A stretch of DNA of 42,307 nucleotides from contig CALIBI010000029.1 of the NCBI GenBank assembly GCA_938045815.1, positions 1-42,307 of the forward strand, in the 5' to 3' direction. Source of the stretch: an uncultured Sulfolobales archaeon. Its GTDB lineage: Archaea > Thermoproteota > Thermoprotei_A > Sulfolobales > NBVN01. Positions within the stretch are counted from its first letter, which is position 1, and each line of letters begins with the position of its first letter. The translations under genes were made by a program, and so were the position numbers. Shown here in pieces: positions 32,957 to 39,487 of this stretch. The notes beneath the pieces were generated by a model. That model was not told the origin of the DNA and ran no database searches. It worked only from the letters and a program-made list of their open reading frames with translations.

Positions 32957-33415
32957 ATGGGAGAAACAAAAACAAAAATAAGTGATTTAAAACCCGGAAT
33001 GAACGGAGTTAGTCTCGTAGCACGTGTGATTAGCGTAGAACCCTCAAGAACCATAAGCACGAGATCCGGACTCAGAACAATCACCGAAGCAGTAGTGGGA
33101 GACGAAACCGGGAAAGTTAAGCTAACTATGTGGGGTAAAGCACTAACAAGCAAACTCAAAGAAGGAGACTCAATAGAGATCAGGAACGCCTGGACAACAG
33201 CGTTTAAGGGAGTAGTCCAGCTCAACGTTGGGGGAGAAGAAAACATAAGAGTAGGTTTAGAAGAAGCTTTACCGGAACCTGAAAAAATACCGGAGAAATA
33301 CCCACAAGCACCAGAGGGTTATAGACCGGAGCGTAGAGGGGCTCCAAGAAGATTCCAGAGACCTAGGAGACCCTACAGGAGAGAAAGATCTACAGACTTC
33401 AGCGAGGAGGAGTGA
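32957..33415 (+). CDS. ssb: Single-stranded DNA-binding protein, crenarchaeal OB-fold type
   Basis: A 152-aa protein with one OB-fold (about residues 5-105) and a flexible tail rich in Arg and Pro ending in acidic DFSEEE. This is the layout of Sulfolobus SSB and RPA-like archaeal SSBs. Core features are KISDLKPGMNGVSLVARVI, VGDETGKVKLTMWG and GDSIEIRNAWTTAFKG. It would protect ssDNA in replication, repair and transcription. The stop is followed one base later by the TTG start of the PqqD-like gene. Confidence 0.9.
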   Translation: MGETKTKISDLKPGMNGVSLVARVISVEPSRTISTRSGLRTITEAVVGDETGKVKLTMWGKALTSKLKEGDSIEIRNAWTTAFKGVVQLNVGGEENIRVGLEEALPEPEKIPEKYPQAPEGYRPERRGAPRRFQRPRRPYRRERSTDFSEEE

Positions 33416-33416
33416 A

Positions 33417-33728
33417 TTGAGCAGCACACTCACGTACGAAAACATCAGAAACAAGAGACCAGTAAAGCAGGGAGTTGAGCTAGGGATTGAGGGAGACAAC
33501 TACTTAGTAGGGATCAGTGAGGAGAAAATATATTCCCTCACACTAAGCGCGTTCTACGTATGGCAATTATGTGACGGGACTAGAAGTGTGGAGCAATTAG
33601 TCGGGCGTGTCATGGAGGACCTGAAAGAAGCTTCTCAGGAGATAAGCGAGAACGAATTAAGGGATATACTGACACTAATTCTAGGACAGCTTCACGAAGC
33701 CGAACTAATTAAGTTTAGTGAGGAGTGA
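33417..33728 (+). CDS. PqqD-like small protein
   Basis: A 103-aa protein with a PqqD-type fold (LGIEGDNYLVGISEEKIYSLTLSAFYVWQLCDGTRSVEQLV). PqqD domains are peptide-binding RiPP recognition elements or stand-alone homologues of unknown role. The start is TTG 33417, with GAGGAGGAG in the SSB end, so it is co-translated with the SSB. No radical-SAM or precursor gene lies nearby, so a peptide-modification role cannot be supported here. Confidence 0.75.
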   Translation: MSSTLTYENIRNKRPVKQGVELGIEGDNYLVGISEEKIYSLTLSAFYVWQLCDGTRSVEQLVGRVMEDLKEASQEISENELRDILTLILGQLHEAELIKFSEE

Positions 33729-33772
33729 TTCTCCTAATCAAGGAAAGAATCTCACCCCATTATTTCGTGTTT

Positions 33773-34240
33773 TTAATTTAAGATCACCTCAATCTCACTA
33801 CAGAGTACTCTAAGCACTGAAGAAAGACGACCCACAACCTCGTGAAGCAACTCCATACCCCCGCAAAACCTGAATAAGTGAGTTTTATGAGTCCCTCTAT
33901 AGTCACTACAACCGAAACCCTCAACACTCGGTGTTACGTAATCAGAACTCACGAGAATCTCGTAGAGGGTTTCCTCCCGAACCCCACCACATAGTAAAGC
34001 ACCAACAGGATCACACACACGAGTTAGGTAATCTACATGCCACCTAAGCTTCTTACCACTCTTCATTAAGTGCCTCACGACCCTCAGGTAAGGACGCTTA
34101 ATATTAGCGGAACCAACGTAAATGTAGTAACCCCTGCTTAAGGGTACCTTACTACGCTTAAGCTCTACTAACACGTCATCACACCACAAAATAAGCACGT
34201 AAGAAAAAGACTGTGACGACCTGCGAGACCCTGTAGACAT
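33773..34240 (-). CDS. DUF123 GIY-YIG-like protein
   Basis: A 155-aa archaeal DUF123 protein. The GIY-YIG-like core reads GYYIYVGSA, then VRHLMKSGKKLRWHVDYLT and GFGCSDYRGTHKTHLFRF. DUF123 also occurs fused to endonuclease III in archaea, so a role in DNA repair or nucleic acid cleavage is likely but unproven. It converges on the SSB-PqqD unit, with a 44-base gap. Confidence 0.82.
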   Translation of the reverse strand: MSTGSRRSSQSFSYVLILWCDDVLVELKRSKVPLSRGYYIYVGSANIKRPYLRVVRHLMKSGKKLRWHVDYLTRVCDPVGALLCGGVREETLYEILVSSDYVTPSVEGFGCSDYRGTHKTHLFRFCGGMELLHEVVGRLSSVLRVLCSEIEVILN

Positions 34241-34325
34241 CCCTCAACACTCCTTAAATAAGTTACTACACCAAGAAAACACTAAATTTAGTGGGTGTAC
34301 GAGCTATTACTGCTGGCTTAGTTAC

Positions 34326-34628
34326 TCAGGTAGTAGCTTGTTGTGTTTCTTGTGTTTGAGGAATCGTTACTTCTATGAGTGCTTTGTCAACCTCGTCTAG
34401 AGCTTTAAGGAGTTTAAGACCTAAGTCAGTTACTTTGTATACTTTGTAGTTGCCTTTCTCGTTTATTACTTCAACCATGTTGAGAGCCTCAAGCACGTGG
34501 ATGGTTGCCAGGACTTCATATCTAGGCAGCCCGGACAACGTCACTACGTCACCCGGAGTCACTATCCTACCAACCATCACTTCTAAAATCTTCTTTAGTC
34601 TTTCTCTAGATTCGTTCAAGTCTCGCAC
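34326..34628 (-). CDS. Winged helix-turn-helix protein
   Basis: A 100-aa protein with one winged-helix domain: GRIVTPGDVVTLSGLPRYEVLATIHVLEALNMVEVINEKGNYKVYKVTDLG. The C-terminal tail is Gln/Thr-rich. It may be a transcription regulator. GTG 34628 would be a leaderless start, since the TATA element TTTTAAAGATA (minus strand, 34652-34662) lies about 24-34 bases upstream. No target is evident. Confidence 0.75.
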   Translation of the reverse strand: MRDLNESRERLKKILEVMVGRIVTPGDVVTLSGLPRYEVLATIHVLEALNMVEVINEKGNYKVYKVTDLGLKLLKALDEVDKALIEVTIPQTQETQQATT

Positions 34629-34679
34629 CAAAGAAGTTCTTAAGGAGTAAGTATCTTTAAAAGTTGCAGGGTCTTAGAC

Positions 34680-35222
34680 TCATACACTTATTGATGCTTC
34701 AGCAACACACTTACTAGACTCTAGCTCAATGATTCTAGCTACTGCCTCATGATCTGAAGTAATTAATACTGCATAACTCTTAATCTCGGCTAAGTAGCCT
34801 GATAGAGTGCCGGGATTGACTGCAAGACACTTACCTACCGTACTTACCCTAGGAACGTGGGTATGTCCGTAAAGCACTATGTCGTAGAAACCGGAAACAC
34901 AGAGAGAATAAACAATCTTCTCTGTTAGTTTTTGGTCTTTAAAACCATGCATGATGAATGCTCTCCAACTCCCGAAAACCTCCTCAAGAGGCTGATCCAC
35001 TAATTGCGGCGCAAGACTCTTCAGCAAAACCTTATCACCATCGTTATTACCGAAAACCCCTACAAGCTTAGGCGCGAAACTAAGTAGTTCTCTCAGAGTG
35101 AAAGGCGATGTGAAGTCACCTAGAAACACCACTAAATCGTAATCCTCACTAAGAACTACAGACCTTAGTTTCGTAAGAGCTTCTAGGTTGTCGTGAATAT
35201 CTGAAACCACTAATACTCTCAT
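34680..35222 (-). CDS. Metallophosphoesterase, YfcE/MJ0936 type
   Basis: A 180-aa phosphodiesterase of the calcineurin-like fold. The metal-binding motifs are in order: SDIHDN (residues 7-12), LGDFTS, GNND and, toward the end, YGHTH. The family hydrolyses phosphodiesters in vitro and its physiological substrate is not known. ATG 35222 gives the standard N-terminus MRVLVVSDIHDN. A GTG at 35231 adds three residues. Confidence 0.9.
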   Translation of the reverse strand: MRVLVVSDIHDNLEALTKLRSVVLSEDYDLVVFLGDFTSPFTLRELLSFAPKLVGVFGNNDGDKVLLKSLAPQLVDQPLEEVFGSWRAFIMHGFKDQKLTEKIVYSLCVSGFYDIVLYGHTHVPRVSTVGKCLAVNPGTLSGYLAEIKSYAVLITSDHEAVARIIELESSKCVAEASISV

Positions 35223-35256
35223 AACTACCACTCACACAACACATAATTCTTTAATT

Positions 35257-35262
35257 AAAAAA
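35257..35262 (-). terminator. T6 terminator after cren7
   Basis: The minus strand has TTTTTT in the 65-base gap between cren7 and the metallophosphoesterase gene. This is a normal archaeal oligo-T stop signal. It would separate the two genes. Confidence 0.5.
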
Positions 35263-35296
35263 GGCGTTTTTAGTTGATTACGCTGACTAAAGCTCA

Positions 35297-35476
35297 TTAA
35301 GCTGGGTAGTCTTCAGGAATTTTAGCTCTGAAGTACTTCCCAGTTTCCGGACTCTTAAAGAGTCCTATCTTGACTCCTTTCCTACCCTTAGGAGCTAGAG
35401 TCCATACTTTCTCAGGAACTAACTCTACTTCCTTCCCTGTTGTTGAGTCCTTAACCTTAACAGGCTTCTTGCTCAT
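35297..35476 (-). CDS. cren7: Chromatin protein Cren7
   Basis: Crenarchaeal DNA-packaging protein of 59 aa with an SH3-like fold that bends DNA by minor-groove binding. [20 protein letters not shown], then [20 protein letters not shown] and [18 protein letters not shown] are nearly identical to known Cren7 proteins. ATG 35476 is preferred; the frame continues 11 codons upstream but has no family likeness. Its own promoter (TTAAGCTTAA region, 35513-35522) lies about 40 bases away. This gene is the best marker that the host is a crenarchaeon. Confidence 0.96.
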   Translation of the reverse strand: MSKKPVKVKDSTTGKEVELVPEKVWTLAPKGRKGVKIGLFKSPETGKYFRAKIPEDYPA

Positions 35477-35559
35477 GGATATCACTTCATGAGTTAATGA
35501 ATTAACCACTACTTAAGCTTAACTTCAAATCTTCATAATAACCTAGCTATATTTTTGAG

Positions 35560-35588
35560 GCAATACTTCAGTTATTATAAAGTATTGC
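35560..35588. promoter_or_regulatory. Perfect 9-bp inverted repeat around a TATA-like core
   Basis: GCAATACTT (35560-35568) is repeated as AAGTATTGC (35580-35588) with an 11-base A/T-rich spacer that includes a TATA-like element. It lies between cren7 (minus) and the class V aminotransferase (plus), more than 80 bases from each start. It could be an operator or a small transcript promoter. Confidence 0.55.
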
Positions 35589-35728
35589 TTTAGATAATCC
35601 ATTAATAATAACTTCATGAGGTCTTGATCCTCATAGTGTGTTTTTACATGCTTGAGTAAAGATTAACCTATCAGAATCCAATACATGAACTCAAAAATAT
35701 TTTAATGTTTTAGTGTGTCTTATTGGTG

Positions 35729-36886
35729 ATGTTTCAAATGGATGAAAGATTCCTTCTAATGATTCCCGGACCTACGTTTTCTGAGCAAAGCGTCTTACTT
35801 AGCTTAGCAAGAATCACGAGATCACATGTTTCAGTAGAATTCGAGAATATCTTGAAGGAATCTCTTGAGATGCTTAAGAAGATTCTGAACACGGACGGTG
35901 AAGTAGTTATTATGCCTGGGAGCGGGACTTCAGCTATGGAGTTTTCTATAGCTAACTTCGTAGAGACTGGAAGCAGGGTACTCAACCTGGTTAGCGGGTA
36001 CTTCGGAGAGTACTTTATTCAAGCAACCAGAGCTAGGGGAGGAATACCTGTAGAGGTTAGGTCTCAGTTAGGGCGGGGATTCAGAGGTGACGGTATTTCA
36101 GAACTAGTAGAGAAAGAAAAAACTAAAGTACTCACAGTACAGCACGTAGAGACTTCAACAGGAGTAGCTAACCACATAAGGAGTATAGGTGAGGAATTAA
36201 AGAATACTGAAACCATCTACATAGTTGATGCTGTCGCTTCACTAGGTGGTATGGAAGTGAATATGAGAGAATGGGGAATCGACGTAGTCTTCACTGGTTC
36301 TCAGAAAGCTCTAGCCATACCTCCAGGACTAGCCATAATAGGTTTGAGCAAAAGAGCAGTAGAATTAATAGAAGACAAGAAGAAAGACTTATTCTTCTTC
36401 GACGGGCGTAGATGGCTCGCCATGATGAGGAACGTGAGAAACTACTTCTCAACAATGCCTATCAACATGGTTTACGCACTCAACGAATCACTTAAGAGAA
36501 TCATGTCAGAAGGGCTAGAAAACAGGTATTTAAGACACAAAGTAATTGCTGAAGCTATTAGGGGAGGGCTAGAAGCTATGGGTCTAAACATTCTTGCAGA
36601 CAAAGAATTCAGGTCAGACACAGTCACGGCAGTCTGGCTACCTGAAGGAGTCAAGTTCCAGGACCTAAATAACGAGATGACACGACGCAACATAATGATC
36701 GCAGGAGGCTTAGGAGAATTAGCAGGCAAGATATTCAGGGTAGGACACATGGGCTTAGTAAACCCCAACGACGCCATATCAACAATAGCCGCACTAGAAA
36801 GAAGCCTAAACAAACTAAATTACCCCATCAAGCTAGGTAGCGGTGTAGAAGCAACACAACAAATCCTCAGCAAGCACGGCTTCTGA
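35729..36886 (+). CDS. Class V PLP aminotransferase (alanine-glyoxylate / serine-glyoxylate type)
   Basis: A PLP-dependent transaminase of the AGXT/serine-pyruvate subgroup that probably moves an amino group between alanine or serine and glyoxylate/pyruvate. The PLP lysine is K193 in GSQKALAIPPGLA. IPGPTFSE at the N-terminus and PGSGTSAMEFSIANF (phosphate cup) are typical, as is VDAVASLGGMEV with the Asp that contacts the pyridine ring. The chosen ATG lies about 26-35 bases after a TATA element (AATATTTTAAT), so the transcript may be leaderless. GTG 35726 or TTG 35723 are alternatives. Confidence 0.92.
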   Translation: MFQMDERFLLMIPGPTFSEQSVLLSLARITRSHVSVEFENILKESLEMLKKILNTDGEVVIMPGSGTSAMEFSIANFVETGSRVLNLVSGYFGEYFIQATRARGGIPVEVRSQLGRGFRGDGISELVEKEKTKVLTVQHVETSTGVANHIRSIGEELKNTETIYIVDAVASLGGMEVNMREWGIDVVFTGSQKALAIPPGLAIIGLSKRAVELIEDKKKDLFFFDGRRWLAMMRNVRNYFSTMPINMVYALNESLKRIMSEGLENRYLRHKVIAEAIRGGLEAMGLNILADKEFRSDTVTAVWLPEGVKFQDLNNEMTRRNIMIAGGLGELAGKIFRVGHMGLVNPNDAISTIAALERSLNKLNYPIKLGSGVEATQQILSKHGF

Positions 36887-36957
36887 AACACGTGAGACCT
36901 GCGAGGAAGCAAACCACGTAATATTTTAAAAACCTCATAATGAAAACATTATTAGGT

Positions 36958-37034
36958 GCCGGGGTAGCTCAGCCGGGTAGAGCGCCGGGCTGTTAACCCG
37001 GTGGTCGGGGGTTCAAATCCTCCCCCCGGCGCCA
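36958..37034 (+). tRNA. tRNA-Asn (GTT), CCA encoded
   Basis: Acceptor GCCGGGG/CCCCGGC, D-arm GCTC/GAGC, anticodon stem CCGGG/CCCGG with loop CTGTTAA (anticodon GTT), T-stem GGGGG/CCTCC with loop TTCAAAT, discriminator G and encoded CCA. No intron. A TATA element (TATTTTAAAA) lies about 27-36 bases upstream. Confidence 0.97.
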
Positions 37035-37140
37035 CAGTAAAGCACTTGAGACCCATCCCAGATCTAGCACCTAACAAGTGAGCCACTTAATCTAGTGAGT
37101 AGTCTTGGTTTAATACGATTTTACTCGTAATAATGATGGT

Positions 37141-37767
37141 GTGAGTTGGTTGAGTTCGTGGGTCTCAGTAATTGAGAGTAAATTGAGTGAGGAGAGTTCC
37201 AGGATTAACGAGGTATTGAGTGCTCGTGACTCGATACGGGAGAACTTAATGAGGATTGGGCGTGAAGTAGTAAGAGATTCTGGTTACGTGATAACCTACA
37301 TACATTCTGGTAGGTGGAAGGAAGCTGAGGAAAGTCTTCGTAAGTTGAGGGGAAATTACGCTAAATTACGTGAAACACTAAGTAAGCACCCATGCTATGA
37401 ATTCTCTAATATGGTTATTGATTACCTAAGCGAATATGCTGAAGCAGAAATCTTCTACAACCTAGTTAAAAACAGAAAAATAATTGTTCCGGGAGAGCTA
37501 GGTATTGATTACGTGCCATACGTGCTAGGATTGCTTGACGTCATCGGAGAACTTAAGAGATTTGTTTTAACACTACTCTCAGAGAAGAAGCCGCTGTCTG
37601 AAGTCAACGAGTTCTTTAGGTTGATGGAGATAATATACGAGCACTTCCAACACCTAGACTACCCTGACGCGGTACTCCCCAGCGCGAGGAGGAAAATAGA
37701 CGTGGCTAGAGGCGTGATAGAGTCGTTGAGATATTTATTGATCGAGGTTTCACTCAAAACACGTTAA
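37141..37767 (+). CDS. Translin family RNA/DNA-binding protein
   Basis: An all-helical 208-aa translin homologue. In eukaryotes translin and TRAX form the C3PO nuclease, which trims pre-tRNA leaders and small RNAs. Archaeal members can be nucleases alone. Features are the C-terminal LGLLDVIGELKRFVLTLL and the acidic residues E101 and E103 (YAEAE) with D133 and E137 (DVIGE), in places matching TRAX catalytic residues. GTG 37141 begins MSWLSSW. It is between tRNA-Asn and intron-bearing tRNA-Tyr. Confidence 0.85.
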   Translation: MSWLSSWVSVIESKLSEESSRINEVLSARDSIRENLMRIGREVVRDSGYVITYIHSGRWKEAEESLRKLRGNYAKLRETLSKHPCYEFSNMVIDYLSEYAEAEIFYNLVKNRKIIVPGELGIDYVPYVLGLLDVIGELKRFVLTLLSEKKPLSEVNEFFRLMEIIYEHFQHLDYPDAVLPSARRKIDVARGVIESLRYLLIEVSLKTR

Positions 37768-37833
37768 GCAAGCAGAGAAGAAACCTCTACGTAGTTACGG
37801 TAAGACCACAAAATGTTTTGTGGGGGTCGTCAT

Positions 37834-37952
37834 TGGTCCCCCGGGAGGGATTCGAACCCCCGACCCCCCGGTTCCTGCCGGAGGACATGTTTCGATTCTG
37901 TGCCCTCCGGGGCTGACTACAGCCGGGTGCTCTACCGCTGAGCTACCGGGGG
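37834..37952 (-). tRNA. tRNA-Tyr (GTA), intron-bearing, CCA encoded
   Basis: The minus strand folds as acceptor CCCCCGG/CCGGGGG (C1-G72, as usual for archaeal tRNA-Tyr), D-arm GCTC/GAGC, anticodon stem CCCGG/CCGGG, loop CTGTAGA after intron removal (anticodon GTA), T-stem GGGGG/CCCTC with loop TTCGAAT, discriminator A and CCA. The 44-nt intron lies at 37873-37916. Confidence 0.95.
37873..37916 (-). other. 44-nt tRNA-Tyr intron at the canonical site 37/38
   Basis: Exon CTGT can pair with intron GCAG (one G-T pair). The 3-nt bulges AGT and GAA would be cut after their second base, giving the loop CTGTAGA. Inside the intron CCGGAGG pairs with CCTCCGG as a long stem. An unpaired CAGCC on one side makes the fold less regular than usual. 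Confidence 0.78.
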
Positions 37953-38099
37953 ACCCAATATTTACAGATTTTAGGGAGGTTAAAAACGTTTCTGTGTTGT
38001 TCCGGTATTGGGGGTGTGTTCTTAAATACTTACATGAGCTTTAGTTATTGTTAGGGGACTATTATATTTGGGTGGAGATCTAGGGGGCCTAAGCTGAAT

Positions 38100-38588
38100 T
38101 TGAGGAATGTTGGTAAGTTTATAATTGATTTGAAGCAACTACATAAGAGGGTCTTCTTTTATAGGTCTAGAGTTCAGGAGAATATAAATAGACTTCAAAA
38201 CAGGCTTGCTCAGACTGAAGAACCGCTACTAAAGAATGAGATAATACGAAACATAAAAATCTACGAGAATCTTTATAGGTCGCTTGTTAAGGTTGAGGCG
38301 CTGCTGGAGGTTCTCATAATTAAGTTGGAAACTATCGGATTCATCAACATCACAACTAATGACATCCTAGTAGTTAAGGATGTGCTGGGCAAGATGGCGG
38401 GGGACGTGAGAGAAATCCCGGATATCTCAGTAGTTGTCGAGGACCTGGTAGATAGAGCGAACGATATTCTTGACACGTTCCCGGAGTCGAGGAGCATGCT
38501 CCTCCCCAGCGTGGAGGAAACCAGGAAGATTATTTCAGAAGCTGAAGTCATAGCTAAGGAGAAACTAAAAGAACTCACTACGTATTAG
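38100..38588 (+). CDS. ESCRT-III-like protein (CdvB/Snf7 family)
   Basis: A 162-aa helical protein resembling the Snf7 core of archaeal CdvB paralogues: helix 1 with LHKRVFFYRSRVQENINRLQ, then helix 2 with EIIRNIKIYENLYRSLVKVEALLEVLIIKLET, a short break, and a helix with DILVVKDVLGKMAGDVREIP. Crenarchaeal ESCRT-III proteins polymerise at membranes for division and vesicle budding. No MIM2-like or winged-helix C-terminal part is clear. TTG 38100 is the only standard start, but the frame is open to 38055 with no better codon, so the start is uncertain. Other Cdv genes are not nearby. Confidence 0.72.
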   Translation: MRNVGKFIIDLKQLHKRVFFYRSRVQENINRLQNRLAQTEEPLLKNEIIRNIKIYENLYRSLVKVEALLEVLIIKLETIGFINITTNDILVVKDVLGKMAGDVREIPDISVVVEDLVDRANDILDTFPESRSMLLPSVEETRKIISEAEVIAKEKLKELTTY

Positions 38589-39256
38589 GTAGTTAATACG
38601 TAGTAACCTCTCTCGAGCTTGAGAACACCGTTCTTAAGAAGCCACTCAACAGCGTCTCTATAGTAATCCTCCCCCACATCTATCTCGTACCACTCTCTAA
38701 ACTTACTCACCAATTCTTGGTAAGTCCAGGACTTCTTGTACTTCCCCTCCTCACTCAAGATCCTCTTAAGAAACTGGTACGTGTCTTCTAGTCTGGTCCA
38801 AGGATATTGGAACCATATCCACTCACGAACCTCAACACTGTAGTAGTCTGGCCTGAACTTAGCTACGGGGGATATCCACTGAAGTACAGCAACCCTCACA
38901 TCACCCACGTTCCAGTTCTTACGTATGAACTCCTTAGCTAGCAGTACTGAGTCACCAGTATCCACAATATCATCAACTATCAAAACCTTACTATTACTTA
39001 GGTCTAGCTTGTAAGGATACTTAATAACTGCTTTCTCCTCAACCTTAGCAGCTTCAGTCCAGTGTTGTGACTGAATAGAAATTAAGTTCTCGATCATTAG
39101 GAAATCACAAACAAGTCTTGCTGGAACGAAACCTCCTCTAGCTATAGCTACCACGACGTCGGGTCTGTAACCAGATTCTTCAACCTTTCTCGATAAGTCG
39201 CGTGCCCAGCCTACTATCTCCTCCCACGAAACTAATTTAGTCCTGACTTTAGGCAT
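38585..39256 (-). CDS. Phosphoribosyltransferase (xanthine-guanine-like)
   Basis: A type I phosphoribosyltransferase with the PRPP-binding motif VLIVDDIVDTGDS (residues 91-103) and the N-terminal VVVAIARGGFVPARLVCDFL. It is 223 aa from ATG 39256, longer than a bare Gpt domain, with an extra C-terminal winged-helix-like part (SWTYQELVSKFREWYEID through VLKLERGYYV). The base specificity is unknown; the family includes Gpt-like purine salvage enzymes. The ATG at 39256 is about 26 bases after a TATA element, so probably leaderless. Its 3' end overlaps the ESCRT-III-like gene by four bases on the other strand. Confidence 0.87.
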   Translation of the reverse strand: MPKVRTKLVSWEEIVGWARDLSRKVEESGYRPDVVVAIARGGFVPARLVCDFLMIENLISIQSQHWTEAAKVEEKAVIKYPYKLDLSNSKVLIVDDIVDTGDSVLLAKEFIRKNWNVGDVRVAVLQWISPVAKFRPDYYSVEVREWIWFQYPWTRLEDTYQFLKRILSEEGKYKKSWTYQELVSKFREWYEIDVGEDYYRDAVEWLLKNGVLKLERGYYVLTT

Positions 39257-39275
39257 TGAACATCCCAATACTATA

Positions 39276-39284
39276 TCTTATAGT
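39276..39284 (-). promoter_or_regulatory. TATA box of the phosphoribosyltransferase gene
   Basis: TACTATAAG on the minus strand lies 20-28 bases before ATG 39256. That spacing places the transcript start at or next to the ATG, consistent with a leaderless mRNA. On the plus strand, CTTAAAATAC at 39443-39452 serves ileS. Confidence 0.6.
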
Positions 39285-39487
39285 AAGCAGTATTAAAACG
39301 TAACGAGCTACTCCCCTCCACAGAAATTAACATAATAATGTATAAAAATGATGATGCGTAAAACAAGTCGTCACTACGGAGATGTAGTAATATATGGTGT
39401 GCGGTGCTTCCCTCTTAAGTGAGCTGTAAGCTAGCTATTTTACTTAAAATACTAAGACTTATTAAGACGTGGGGTAGGGTGATATTG

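Noticed and set aside
39348-39354. ATGATGA, a possible C box of a C/D sRNA before ileS
   Set aside because: No CTGA D box or matching stem lies at the required distance downstream.
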